A stretch of 64,000 nt of DNA. Origin: Acidicapsa ligni (lineage in GTDB: Bacteria > Acidobacteriota > Terriglobia > Terriglobales > Acidobacteriaceae). The position numbers and the translations under genes are program-made. A model generated the notes under the pieces. It did not search any database, was not told the DNA's origin, and saw only the letters and a program-made list of their open reading frames with translations. Shown here one piece after another: positions 17,603 to 27,160 of this stretch. Within the stretch, counting starts at the first letter, position 1. The number at the start of each line of letters is the position of its first letter. The stretch covers positions 248,001 through 312,000 of the forward strand of contig NZ_JAGSYG010000001.1 in NCBI RefSeq assembly GCF_025685655.1. Reading direction: 5' to 3'.

Positions 17603-18862
17603 TTATTCGTAGCGAAGTGCTTCGATGGGATCGAGATTGGCGGCCTTCCACGCAGGATAGATGCCGAAGAGCAGGCCTATTCCGCAGGCAACGCCAAAGC
17701 CGAACAGCACCCAGAATGTGGACAGCGAGGCGGGAAGGCCGATGGGCAGGAAGTAGACGATCCAGGTGATTATCGCGCCAACGAGCACTCCGACCACACC
17801 GCCGACGGCGCACAGTGTAACTGCCTCCGTGGTGAACTGCGTCATGATGGTGCGCTTGGTCGCGCCGAGGGCTTTGCGGATGCCGATTTCACGCGTTCGC
17901 TCGGTCACAGAGACAAGCATGATGTTCATCACGCCTACGCCGCCAACCATCAGACCTACGCTGGATACGGCCAGCATGAAGAGCCGCAGTCCCCAGGTGA
18001 GTTGATCCCATAAACGCGAGAGCGAGTCCGGCCCGAAGATTTCGAAATTATCCTCAGCCTGCACCTTTACCTTGCGACGCACGCGCAGTAGTTCGCGGAT
18101 CTCTTCTTCGACCAGGCCCTTGTTTTTAGGGTCGTCATATTTCACGCTGACCCAGACATTTTTTTCTTCGGGGTGGAGATTTTCAAATGTTCCGAGCGGG
18201 AAAAAAACTGCGTTGTCCTGGGGATTTTTGCCTCCGCCAAAAGGCTGCTTGCGCTTATCGAGTACGCCGATCACGGTGTATAGACTGGTCTCGATGTTGA
18301 CGTCTTTGCCTACGGCAGGCTGATCGCCAAAAAGCTCTTCCCATGTGTCGTGGCCCAGAACAACCACTTTGGCGCGGCGATCATCCTCATCCTCCGTAAA
18401 GAATCGCCCTTCAATCAACGCCAGATCGTTCACTTCTGCCATCTGCGCGGTGTCGCCTTGCAGGAGAGTTCCGGCGACCTTTTTGCCGTTGTATTTCACA
18501 GAGACATCGCCGACGCGGAACTGCTGGCTCTTTACATATTGCTTGCCGCCATCGGCCGCAACCACATGCGGAAGCTTGCGCAGAGCGATTACATCATCGA
18601 GAGTAAGTTTTTTGCGTGTGAGCTGTTCGGTCGTGGGGCGCACTCCGATAACTGGCAGATGAAAGACCCAAAAGACATTGCTGCCGAGTGAACTGACGAA
18701 GTCGCCGACGCGATTATTCAATCCATTAATGACCGAAGAGATCGTAATGACCGTGGTGACGCCGATTACGATGCCCAGAATCGTCAGCCCGGAGCGCAGC
18801 TTGTTTACGCGCAGAGTCTCCAGCGCCATTCTTACCGATTCTCGTGCCTGTCCTTGTGCCAT
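17603..18862 (-). CDS. MacB-type ABC transporter permease
   Basis: FtsX/MacB-family permease of 419 residues: a first membrane helix near 25-50 (SGLTILGIVIGVTTV), a periplasmic MacB-PCD domain (about 50-280), then three C-terminal helices. The conserved VMNIMLVSVTERTREIGIRKALGA precedes the last pair. Such permeases are usually mechanotransmission exporters or lipoprotein-type transporters driven by a MacB ATPase. No ATPase gene is adjacent. It follows a paralogous permease on the same strand (18941-20167). Its AGGAG ribosome site (18871-18875) lies within the stem of the intergenic inverted repeat, so translation could be modulated by that structure. Confidence 0.9.
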   Translation of the reverse strand: MAQGQARESVRMALETLRVNKLRSGLTILGIVIGVTTVITISSVINGLNNRVGDFVSSLGSNVFWVFHLPVIGVRPTTEQLTRKKLTLDDVIALRKLPHVVAADGGKQYVKSQQFRVGDVSVKYNGKKVAGTLLQGDTAQMAEVNDLALIEGRFFTEDEDDRRAKVVVLGHDTWEELFGDQPAVGKDVNIETSLYTVIGVLDKRKQPFGGGKNPQDNAVFFPLGTFENLHPEEKNVWVSVKYDDPKNKGLVEEEIRELLRVRRKVKVQAEDNFEIFGPDSLSRLWDQLTWGLRLFMLAVSSVGLMVGGVGVMNIMLVSVTERTREIGIRKALGATKRTIMTQFTTEAVTLCAVGGVVGVLVGAIITWIVYFLPIGLPASLSTFWVLFGFGVACGIGLLFGIYPAWKAANLDPIEALRYE

Positions 18863-18863
18863 A

Positions 18864-18939
18864 AAAACAGCTCCTAGCCTCTAGCTTTTAGCCTCTAGCC
18901 GAAGCCTTTAGCTGAAAGCTAAAAGCTAGAAGCTGTTTT
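18864..18939. repeat. Intergenic inverted repeat covering a ribosome binding site
   Basis: The whole gap between the two permease genes can fold. Outer arms AAAACAGCT (18864-18872) and AGCTGTTTT (18931-18939) enclose perfect 12-base inner arms CTAGCTTTTAGC (18881-18892) and GCTAAAAGCTAG (18918-18929). The outer stem includes part of the AGGAG site of the downstream permease. Related core sequence recurs at 20931-20957 and 21556-21567. Confidence 0.75.
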
Positions 18940-18940
18940 C

Positions 18941-20167
<1,227 letters not shown>

Positions 20168-20345
20168 GGGATTCGTCCCTTACTTTACTGCCAGCAAAGC
20201 CTCGGCGCTGCTGGGAGTTCTTCCGATGAGTCTAGCAGCGCCCGCGCGGCCAGGATTCAGCTATTCTTAGTGCCCTGGCGGTAGCTCTGACTAGAGACTA
20301 CGCATTCAAAGGCAATCCGGTTCCGGTTTGCCGGAAGTATCGCTT

Positions 20346-20381
20346 GAACGATTACCAGAACGATGACCAGAGCTATCCCCA
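20346..20381. repeat. Degenerate 12-bp tandem repeat upstream of the permease pair
   Basis: Units gaacgattacca (20346-20357), gaacgatgacca (20358-20369) and the weaker gagctatcccca (20370-20381), in the 20168-20420 gap. Nothing else is recognised in that gap apart from presumed promoter sequence for the permeases. Confidence 0.65.
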
Positions 20382-20420
20382 GAATGGTGGGCTCGGGGAC
20401 GGACTAACCTCTTGAGCGTA

Positions 20421-20455
20421 AAAAGGCAGGATGAGGGATGCTCATCCTGCCTTTT
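20421..20455 (-). terminator. Rho-independent terminator of dut
   Basis: Perfect 15-base arms (20421-20435 and 20441-20455, AAAAGGCAGGATGAG and its complement) with a five-base loop, 22 bases after the dut stop. A U-run follows the stem on the minus strand, and TTTTGTTTTT follows on the plus strand, so it could act in both directions. Confidence 0.85.
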
Positions 20456-20476
20456 GTTTTTGGGTACAGATCGGAA

Positions 20477-20911
20477 CTATTTCCCGGAGCTGCCGAAGCC
20501 TTTTGCCAGACGGCTGGAATCCGCCAGATCTTCGACTTGCTTTACTTTGCCGGTCAGGACCGGTACGGGGATCATCTGGGCTATTTTGTCACCGGCGTTG
20601 AGGCGGATGGCTTCCTCGGTCAGATTGGTCAGCAGGATCTGAATTTCGCCGCGATAGCCTGCGTCGATAACCCCGCCAGTCACGGCGATTCCTTTGGAGG
20701 CCATCGAGGAGCGGTCACGCACCAGCAATCCCAGGCCGGCTCCGGTCTCCGGATGCCGGGCTTCGACGGCGATTCCTGTCTTTACGCGCACGGATTGCCC
20801 AGCCCAAAGCTCGGTCGCCTCCAGCGCAAATACGTCGTATCCAAGATCTTCACCCGGATGTGCGACTTCAGGTATCCGGGCTCCTTCAGCGAGTAATTTC
20901 ACCAATAGCAT
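20477..20911 (-). CDS. dut: dUTP diphosphatase
   Basis: Homotrimeric dUTPase that hydrolyses dUTP to dUMP and pyrophosphate, keeping uracil out of DNA and supplying thymidylate synthesis. The 144-residue protein has the ordered motifs of the family: AHPGEDLGYD (motif 1), RSSMASKGI (motif 2), GVIDAGYRGEI with the catalytic Asp (motif 3), GDKIAQMIPVPV (motif 4) and the C-terminal RLAKGFGSSG (motif 5). ATG 20911 has AGGATG about seven bases upstream. A strong terminator follows. It lies downstream of rnpB, separated from it by two hairpins. Confidence 0.95.
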   Translation of the reverse strand: MLLVKLLAEGARIPEVAHPGEDLGYDVFALEATELWAGQSVRVKTGIAVEARHPETGAGLGLLVRDRSSMASKGIAVTGGVIDAGYRGEIQILLTNLTEEAIRLNAGDKIAQMIPVPVLTGKVKQVEDLADSSRLAKGFGSSGK

Positions 20912-20930
20912 TTATCCATCCTACGATGGG

Positions 20931-20957
20931 GAGCGGCTAAAAGCTGAAAGCTGCTCT
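20931..20957. repeat. Short hairpin repeat with AAAAGCTGAAAG core
   Basis: GAGCGGCT (20931-20938) and AGCTGCTC (20949-20956) form nearly perfect arms around AAAAGCTGAA. The 12-base core AAAAGCTGAAAG (20939-20950) recurs inverted at 21556-21567, on the other side of rnpB. It resembles the element at 18864-18939. Confidence 0.55.
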
Positions 20958-20967
20958 TAAACAGGCC

Positions 20968-20996
20968 GACCCCGCCAGGTTTACCCTGGCGGGGTC
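20968..20996 (-). terminator. Hairpin downstream of rnpB
   Basis: Perfect 12-base arms GACCCCGCCAGG (20968-20979) and CCTGGCGGGGTC (20985-20996) with a five-base loop, about 14 bases past the rnpB 3' end. The stem is very stable; the tail after it on the minus strand (GGCCTGTTTAAG) is only weakly U-rich. A likely rnpB terminator or processing barrier. Confidence 0.65.
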
Positions 20997-21010
20997 GTCA
21001 CTTTAGCAAA

Positions 21011-21487
21011 AGAGCCTGTAAGCCGAATTCTGTCGTGTGCGGTCATTCCTCTAGACGCCGCGTTACCGCGGACGTTCATCAGCAACCTACCCGGAGGTTT
21101 CGGCACTAGCTTGAACCGCCTGTCGCGTATCGGGCCGATACGCCGCACCGCCCGGTTCTACAGGCCTTGGTGCGTCCCTCCCTATTTGGTCTTGCTCCGT
21201 GTGGGGTTTACCCTGCCCGCTGCCTTACGGCAGCAGCGGTGCGCTCTTACCGCACCTTTTCACCCTTACCCCGGCGCGAAAGGAGCAAGCTCCCTTCGGG
21301 CTGTCGGACCTGATCCGCGAGGATCAAGCCGAGTAACCGAGGCGGTTTGTTTTCTGTGGCACTGGCCGTCCATGAGCCTTGAAGCTCACGTCCCGGACGT
21401 TATCCGGCACACTGCCCTGCGGAGTTCGGACTTTCCTCCCCCGATTTACTCCTTGCGGAGAAACCGGCAGCGACCGCCCAGCTCCCT
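21011..21487 (-). ncRNA. rnpB: RNase P RNA (type A)
   Basis: Catalytic RNA of RNase P, which trims tRNA 5' leaders. On the minus strand the 5' part reads GAGCTGGGCGGTCGCTGCCGG, then GGGGGAGGAAAGTCCGAACTCC. The middle has GGTAAGGGTGAAAAGGTGCG, GTAAGAGCGCACCG and GAGCAAGACCAAATAGG. The 3' part has GGGTAGGTTGCTGATGAACG and ends with CGACAGAATTCGGCTTACAG. These are the conserved type A core segments in the right order. The ends are set from the outer helix and may be off by a few bases. At about 477 nt it is longer than many type A RNAs, with extended peripheral helices. A TAAGAT sequence just upstream may be its -10 box. Confidence 0.95.
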
Positions 21488-21640
21488 TGCTATTGCTATC
21501 TTAACGAAATGCTTAGCTCCTGTGATTTATTACGATCACAATTCTGTTAGATTATCTTTCAGCTTTTGAGGACTGGGATCGATTTTTGACGAAACGCTTC
21601 CAGCATGGGAAGCAAATAATCCTTTGATCAGTATTCATGC

Positions 21641-21934
21641 TTATTCATAGCGATGACGCCTCGCCAAAGCCTTATCTCGAAAACGAGGATGCAACTCCCC
21701 TACAGAGTGAAGGTCAACTTTGACACCAGTGACCCTCGCCAGATCATCCTGCACTTTAACCATCGTTAACAGGCCCGTCCGAGGGCCAGGATCAACGAGA
21801 ATATCCAGATCGCTCTCCTCGTTGTCCTCCCCCCGCACTACCGAACCAAATACTCGCGGATTCCCCATCCCAGCCTCAAGCACGAGCTGGCAAATCGTAT
21901 CGCGATGCAATAACAATGCTTCGGACGGCCTCAT
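21641..21934 (-). CDS. MNT-type nucleotidyltransferase domain protein (MntA-like)
   Basis: Minimal nucleotidyltransferase of 97 residues with the signature GSx10DxD (GSVVRG...SDLDILVD, about residues 30-48) and a third Asp in VKVDLHSV. Proteins like this are usually the antitoxin half (MntA) of a HEPN/MNT pair, adding AMP to the HEPN toxin. No HEPN (DUF86) gene is present: only about 150 bases separate its stop from the rnpB 5' end. That gap contains a 28-codon frame with no HEPN motif. It is therefore an orphan, or a survivor of a lost pair. The GH2 gene ends 31 bases upstream. Confidence 0.82.
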   Translation of the reverse strand: MRPSEALLLHRDTICQLVLEAGMGNPRVFGSVVRGEDNEESDLDILVDPGPRTGLLTMVKVQDDLARVTGVKVDLHSVGELHPRFRDKALARRHRYE

Positions 21935-21965
21935 ACAACAATCTCAACTCGAAACGCGTGAAATG

Positions 21966-23858
21966 CTATTCAGCTTTCCCTACCAGCTTTTCCTTGTACT
22001 CTTTCTGCAAGACGAAGAAAGCTTGCTTCTTTACGCCCTGGTCGCTGATCAGGCCCTTGCGATTGAAGTAATCCTGTACGCCCTGCAGCACGCGGTTGGG
22101 CGAGCGGAAATCCATCAGCACCCACGGGCTCATGCCGCGTAGCTGCGGAATGCGATTGAGCATTCCGAACTGGTGGCGGAAGATGCTGGCCTGGTACTCC
22201 TCTGTCCAGCGTTCGTCTTCTTTGCCGTGCAGGCCTGCTTTTGCGTCACCGCCGAATTCGCTCATGATCAGCGGCTTGTCGTAGCTGATCTTCCAGTCCG
22301 TCGTATCCGCGGTCTCAGGATGTTGTTCATACCAGCCGATGTACTCGTTTGTTCCGATTACATCCAGATATTTCCCGAGTGGGTCATCGACAACTTTTGT
22401 CGACCGATTTCCATTGGGCTCGGTATGCACGAGCAACGCAGCGGTGATCAGCCGCGTCGGATCGAGCTCGCGCGCATGGGCGGCAAGGTCGCTGATGAAC
22501 TTGGTGCGCGCATCGTTCAGCGGAGTCTCATTGGCCATGGACCAGAGAATGACTGCCGCATGATTGCGCTGCGTGCCGATCAGTTCATCCAGTTGATGCT
22601 GTGCCTTTGCATAAACCTCGGGCTTCTCAAACTGCACCGCCCAATAGACCGGGCTCTCTGCCCAGACGAGAAGCCCCATGCGGTCGGCCGCACGCAGCAT
22701 GGTTTCGTCATGCGGATAATGCGCCAGGCGCACGTAGTTCGCGCCAAGCTCTTTGGCCCAGCCCAGTAGAGTTTCCGCATCCTTGTCTGAATAAGCGCGG
22801 CCTGTGCGATACGGCGCCTCGGCATGGATGCAGATGCCGCTTAGGAAAATTGGCTTGCCGTTGAGCAGAATCTCTGTTCCGCGTACCTCGATGGTGCGAA
22901 AACCAATTTCTTCGTCGACGGAATCCGTTGTACCCCCGTTGGCAGCACTGATCTGCACTTTATAGAGCTTCGGCGATTCAGGGGACCACAGCTTGAGTCC
23001 CGGTGCGCTCGCCCGGATGGTGATCTTGATTCCCCCGCCAGGCGTTGTGTCATCCGGCTGCCCGGCTCCCATTGTCGACACTACTCCCAACTCTGGAATT
23101 GCAATCTTCGCAACACCACCCTTTGTGCCCGAGAGATGTACCCAGCCCTCAACGATTCCGGGTTCAGTCTTGCTGAGATGGACGTCGTATTGATCAATGA
23201 ACACATCGGGGACGGTGATGAGCGAGACCTCGCGGGTGAGGCCGCCGTAGTTAAACCAATCTGTCTTGATGGTGGGAACGCCATCTTCGTGGCGCGTATT
23301 GTCCACAACGGCGATGACAAAGTTGCTACCGGCATGGACAGCCGCAGTGACGTCGCAGTTGAAGGCAGTGAATCCGCCCTCGTGCTCGCAGACCTTTTGC
23401 CCATTGACCCAGAAGATTGATTTGTAATTTGCCGCGCCGATGCGGAGAAACGTACGTGTATGCGGCTTTGGCTCAAAACTAAAGTCTTTTTCGTACCACA
23501 TCGGTCCTTCATAGAAGAACAGTTGCTGCTGTTGCGTGTTCCAATCGCCGGGAACCTTGAGCGTAGGCGCCTTGGAAAAGTCATACTCCACTGGACCGGT
23601 GTCGCCTGATTTGGGCTTCTGATTCCGGAACCAGCCATCGGGATTTTCCGCTCCATGAAAGCCGTACAGGCCGCTGAAATACGGGTCCACGATGTAGTGC
23701 CATTCGCCGTTCAACAACTGCGCAGGCCGCCGATCCGCGCCTGTAATTACGATGGGTGGCGCGACGGTGGATACAGCTTGTGCAGAGGCGATTGCGGTTC
23801 CCGAAAGCAGAGCGGCAACAAATAAAAAGGCAGGCAGGCGCAGCATAAATTGCTTCAT
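21966..23858 (-). CDS. Secreted glycoside hydrolase family 2 (beta-glucuronidase/galactosidase-like)
   Basis: Exported 630-residue enzyme with a signal peptide (about 1-27). It shows the GH2 layout: a jelly-roll sugar-binding domain (about 45-215), an immunoglobulin-like domain (about 215-325) and a TIM barrel (about 330-620). The acid/base Glu is in WSMANETP (about 455) and the nucleophile Glu in IMSEFGGDA (about 545). Size and motifs are closest to beta-glucuronidase or small beta-galactosidase types; the exact sugar is not determinable. It is separated from the His-rich gene upstream by a strong terminator, so it probably has its own promoter. Confidence 0.9.
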   Translation of the reverse strand: MKQFMLRLPAFLFVAALLSGTAIASAQAVSTVAPPIVITGADRRPAQLLNGEWHYIVDPYFSGLYGFHGAENPDGWFRNQKPKSGDTGPVEYDFSKAPTLKVPGDWNTQQQQLFFYEGPMWYEKDFSFEPKPHTRTFLRIGAANYKSIFWVNGQKVCEHEGGFTAFNCDVTAAVHAGSNFVIAVVDNTRHEDGVPTIKTDWFNYGGLTREVSLITVPDVFIDQYDVHLSKTEPGIVEGWVHLSGTKGGVAKIAIPELGVVSTMGAGQPDDTTPGGGIKITIRASAPGLKLWSPESPKLYKVQISAANGGTTDSVDEEIGFRTIEVRGTEILLNGKPIFLSGICIHAEAPYRTGRAYSDKDAETLLGWAKELGANYVRLAHYPHDETMLRAADRMGLLVWAESPVYWAVQFEKPEVYAKAQHQLDELIGTQRNHAAVILWSMANETPLNDARTKFISDLAAHARELDPTRLITAALLVHTEPNGNRSTKVVDDPLGKYLDVIGTNEYIGWYEQHPETADTTDWKISYDKPLIMSEFGGDAKAGLHGKEDERWTEEYQASIFRHQFGMLNRIPQLRGMSPWVLMDFRSPNRVLQGVQDYFNRKGLISDQGVKKQAFFVLQKEYKEKLVGKAE

Positions 23859-24029
23859 TAAAAGTCCTCAATATCGGATGTATCGAGCGGTGTAAGAATG
23901 GCGAAAGGTGCAGAGACTTTGCCGCAGATCGTACGCGCGCGGCCGCCGTTTGCGAGAAAGCTCATCCTACAATCCGCCACGCCAGCCTGTATACCGTCGT
24001 TCGATTGCAACTGGCCGCACGCAAAAAAA

Positions 24030-24065
24030 CAGACAGGGCCTTTCCGATCGGAAAGGCCCTGTCTG
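24030..24065 (-). terminator. Rho-independent terminator of the His-rich gene
   Basis: A perfect 36-base palindrome (CAGACAGGGCCTTTC arms around CGATCG), 19 bases after the stop at 24085. On the minus strand it is followed by seven U residues. Textbook intrinsic terminator. Confidence 0.9.
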
Positions 24066-24084
24066 CATTGAGTTTTGATCTTAT

Positions 24085-24639
24085 CTACTGATCGCCCAGG
24101 TACTGCACGTGGACATAGGTGCCCAGTCGCTCGTTGTATGCGAGATACCAGCCGGGATGGTCGGGATCGTCGTAGATTACGATGTCATCGCCGCCCCACA
24201 GCCAGCCGTCGGTGTAGTCCACATCGAAGGGAGCGACGTCGAAATAATACCCGCCGAACCAGAACCGTCCCGGGCCGCCACCGCGCAGACGCCAGGTATG
24301 ACCCGGCCCGAATCCCCCGGTAAAGTGCCCGTGCGCGTATGGGTGATCCAGGTGATAATGAGGATCATTTTTCCCGGTATCGTGGCCTATCCAGTTATCG
24401 TGACCGTGATCGCTGTCCACATGAGGCGCATCGGGATGACCTTGCTGATCGCTGAAGTTATGGTGCTGTTCCGGCGCGCGGGGAGTACCGTGAAACTCCG
24501 CTGGCCCGTGTGAGGGCGGGTGCGATGGCGGATGGCCACCAGCCGGATGTCCGCCGCCGGGATGCTGTGCCAGCGAGGGCAGACCTGCGAACAGAAACAG
24601 AGTCAGCGCACTGAGAGCTAATTTCAGATGAACTTTCAT
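24085..24639 (-). CDS. Secreted histidine/glycine-rich protein
   Basis: Product of 184 residues with a signal peptide (about 1-24, [14 protein letters not shown]). A low-complexity segment (about 25-120) is very rich in His, Pro and Gly, with repeated HPPSH, HGHD and PYAHGH. The C-terminal part (about 120-184) is aromatic and acidic ([22 protein letters not shown]). The His clusters could bind metal ions, but that is inference. GGGAGGAAG precedes ATG 24639, and a perfect terminator follows, so it is a single-gene unit. No named domain is recognised. Confidence 0.75.
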   Translation of the reverse strand: MKVHLKLALSALTLFLFAGLPSLAQHPGGGHPAGGHPPSHPPSHGPAEFHGTPRAPEQHHNFSDQQGHPDAPHVDSDHGHDNWIGHDTGKNDPHYHLDHPYAHGHFTGGFGPGHTWRLRGGGPGRFWFGGYYFDVAPFDVDYTDGWLWGGDDIVIYDDPDHPGWYLAYNERLGTYVHVQYLGDQ

Positions 24640-24927
24640 GTCTTCCTCCCGGGCAATATGTACCGCGATTCGATGAAACCGATACGATGTACCCGCCCAA
24701 TTCTAGTTACAGGAAACACTATCGGCTACAGGGAATTGTTTCTTAGAGAGGAAATTGTGACGCAGGTAACATGACTCTGACCACGAATCCGATGCGATCC
24801 AGGATGGCGGAGTTCGCGGTGGTGCGCGATCATTTTCTCAAATGACGGCACCACCTGTGACTCGACGGTCAGCGACTCGACCACGTGCGTTCATGCGACG
24901 CGCGAAGGCAAATGATTTCTGAACCGC

Positions 24928-26208
24928 CTAAGCTACGACGGTTACGCCTTGCCGCTTCCATGCATAGAGCGGGAACTTGTTCGCCGTCTCTGCTACTTCG
25001 CCTCGGATTTTTTCAAGAACACTGTCGTCTGTGCGGTTCTCAAGCGCCTTGGCAATCCACAGGGCAATCTGGCGCATCTCTGGCTCTTTCATGCCTCGCG
25101 TGGTCAAGGCCGGGGTGCCAATGCGAATACCGGAAGGCTTGAGTGGCGGATTGACGTCGTATGGAATCGCGTTCTTATTCACCGTGATTCCAGCCTTGCC
25201 CAGCGCCAGTTCTGCTTCTGAACCGAACATGCCCTTGCTGAAAACATCCACCAGCATCATGTGGTTGTCTGTGCCGCCGGAGATGATGCGGTAACCGGCC
25301 TCCTGCAGCGCATTCGCCAGAGCCTTGGCGTTGAACACGACTTGATGAGCGTAGCCGGTGAACTCGGGCTGTAAAGCCTCTTTGAATGCGACTGCCTTGG
25401 CCGCAACGATGTGCACCAGGGGGCCACCCTGTTGACCGGGGAAGACTGAGCGGTCGATTCCCGTGGCTAGCTCCTGCTCGGCGAGAATGAGCCCGGAGCG
25501 TGGTCCACGCAGAGTTTTGTGGGTCGTTGACGTCACAATCTGCGCGTGCGGGACTGGAGAAGGATGTGCGCCGCCCGCGACCAGGCCGGCGATATGCGCC
25601 ATATCGATCAACAACTTTGCGCCGACTTTGTCCGCAATCTGCCGCATACGGGCGAAATCCCAGATGCGCGAATAGGCGCTTGCTCCGCCGATGATCAACT
25701 TGGGGCGCTCGCGTACGGCGATCGATTCCAGCTCGTCGTAGTCGATCGTTTCGGTATCTTTGCGAACGGTATAGAACGTTGGCTTGTACAGCTTGCCGCT
25801 AAAGCTCAATTTGTGCCCATGCGTGAGATGACCACCATGCGCCAGATCTAGGCCGAGAATGGTGTCACCCGCCTCCAGAACACTCATATAGGCTGCGGCA
25901 TTGGCCTGCGAGCCGGAGTGCGGCTGCACGTTGGCGTATTGCGCGCCGAAAAGCTGCCTGGCCCGATCACGCGCCAGATTTTCTACCACATCGGAGTATT
26001 CGCAACCACCGTAGTAGCGCTTCCCCGGATAGCCTTCTGCGTATTTATTGGTAAACACGCTGCCGGCCGCCTCCAGCACTGCCTCGGAGACGAAGTTTTC
26101 GCTGGCAATCATCTCCAGGCCCTCGTGCTGGCGGAGTGTTTCGTGATCAAGGGCGGCGGCGACCTCGGGGTCGGCCTGGGCTAGAGAGAGTTGGGCGCGG
26201 TCAGTCAT
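24928..26208 (-). CDS. glyA: Serine hydroxymethyltransferase
   Basis: PLP enzyme interconverting serine plus tetrahydrofolate with glycine plus 5,10-methylene-tetrahydrofolate, the main one-carbon source. The 426-residue protein has the family N-terminus ([15 protein letters not shown]), [19 protein letters not shown] and [12 protein letters not shown]. The PLP-binding Lys231 is in [10 protein letters not shown]. Length and motifs fit bacterial GlyA. It is divergent from the DUF1223 gene at 26324, and the intervening 115 bases must hold both promoters. The 288-base stretch downstream, to the His-rich gene start, contains nothing recognisable. Confidence 0.97.
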   Translation of the reverse strand: MTDRAQLSLAQADPEVAAALDHETLRQHEGLEMIASENFVSEAVLEAAGSVFTNKYAEGYPGKRYYGGCEYSDVVENLARDRARQLFGAQYANVQPHSGSQANAAAYMSVLEAGDTILGLDLAHGGHLTHGHKLSFSGKLYKPTFYTVRKDTETIDYDELESIAVRERPKLIIGGASAYSRIWDFARMRQIADKVGAKLLIDMAHIAGLVAGGAHPSPVPHAQIVTSTTHKTLRGPRSGLILAEQELATGIDRSVFPGQQGGPLVHIVAAKAVAFKEALQPEFTGYAHQVVFNAKALANALQEAGYRIISGGTDNHMMLVDVFSKGMFGSEAELALGKAGITVNKNAIPYDVNPPLKPSGIRIGTPALTTRGMKEPEMRQIALWIAKALENRTDDSVLEKIRGEVAETANKFPLYAWKRQGVTVVA

Positions 26209-26323
26209 ATTTAAATTTTAGCGCGGGTACTTCGTTCACGACGCGCTTTTTCCCCTGTAACCTCTTGTAACTTTTGTCCGTTGCCACGATCTTACAAACG
26301 TAGGTACCCCGGGGAGAAGTAAC

Positions 26324-27151
26324 GTGAAGCATCGCCTGTTGAATCCCGTGACTTTAGCAGCCGTTATAGCTATCTGCATCCTGCTGGGCACGGGTGCATT
26401 CACACGTGTATGGACTCCGGTTCATGCGGCCATTCTTACACCCGTCGTTCATGCTAGTGTCGATGGGCGATCTCAGCCGGTTCTCGTCGAGTTATTTACC
26501 TCTGAGGGTTGCTCAAGCTGTCCGCCAGCCGACGCGCTACTGGGCCAGCTCGATACGGAGCAGTTCGCTGCTGGCGCACAAGCGATCGTACTCAGCGAAC
26601 ATGTCAGTTACTGGAATGATCTTGGCTGGCATGATCCGTTTTCGTCACAGGCTTTTACTGACCGCCAGAATGAATACGGCTCTCGTTTTAGTTTGTCGGG
26701 CGTGTACACGCCGCAGGCGGTGGTCGACGGGGAATACGAAGTGGTCGGCAGCGATCGAGCAAAGCTCGTACATGCGGTTGAGTCAGCCGCGACGAAGCCA
26801 AAAGTCCTGATCTCGCTTGAGGATGTGCGGTGGTCAGACAATGCTGTGACGGCACAAGTGCAAACAGGCGCGTTTCCAAAGGCGATTCTCATGGCTGCGC
26901 TGGCGGATGATTCCGACCGATCCTCTGTGCTGAGAGGTGAGAATCAGGGACGCGATCTGCGTCATGTCGCGGTGGTCCGTACTCTTATCGAAATACGCAA
27001 AACGGCTGGCCCGCTGGATAAACTTCCGATTCGAATCAGCTTACCAGCAGGGGCTCATCCTCAAAGCAAGATGCGTCTTGTTGTATTCCTGACAGATGGT
27101 CATACGGGCCATGTTCTTGGCGTTGCGATGCAGGCGATTCCGATAGGTTAG
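26324..27151 (+). CDS. DUF1223 family thioredoxin-fold secreted protein
   Basis: Exported or membrane-anchored 275-residue protein. It starts at GTG 26324, with GGGGAGAAG seven to eight bases upstream. An N-terminal hydrophobic segment (about 9-27) is followed by VLVELFTSEGCSSCPPADALLGQL, the DUF1223 hallmark. Its CxxC pair sits in a thioredoxin-like position. Later FSLSGVYTPQAVVDGEYEVVGS matches the family core. DUF1223 proteins are uncharacterised; a periplasmic redox role is plausible from the CxxC. The next gene begins only ten bases after its stop, so the two are probably co-transcribed. Confidence 0.85.
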   Translation: MKHRLLNPVTLAAVIAICILLGTGAFTRVWTPVHAAILTPVVHASVDGRSQPVLVELFTSEGCSSCPPADALLGQLDTEQFAAGAQAIVLSEHVSYWNDLGWHDPFSSQAFTDRQNEYGSRFSLSGVYTPQAVVDGEYEVVGSDRAKLVHAVESAATKPKVLISLEDVRWSDNAVTAQVQTGAFPKAILMAALADDSDRSSVLRGENQGRDLRHVAVVRTLIEIRKTAGPLDKLPIRISLPAGAHPQSKMRLVVFLTDGHTGHVLGVAMQAIPIG

Positions 27152-27160
27152 GCTGGCGAT

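Noticed and set aside
24030..24065. The 36-base perfect palindrome as a possible operator or attachment site
   Set aside because: Its position just after a stop codon and the U7 run on the minus strand fit an intrinsic terminator.
24771..24845. Plus-strand 24-codon frame beginning MTLTTNP upstream of the glyA 3' end
   Set aside because: Weak ribosome site, no family resemblance, and composition unlike a protein gene.
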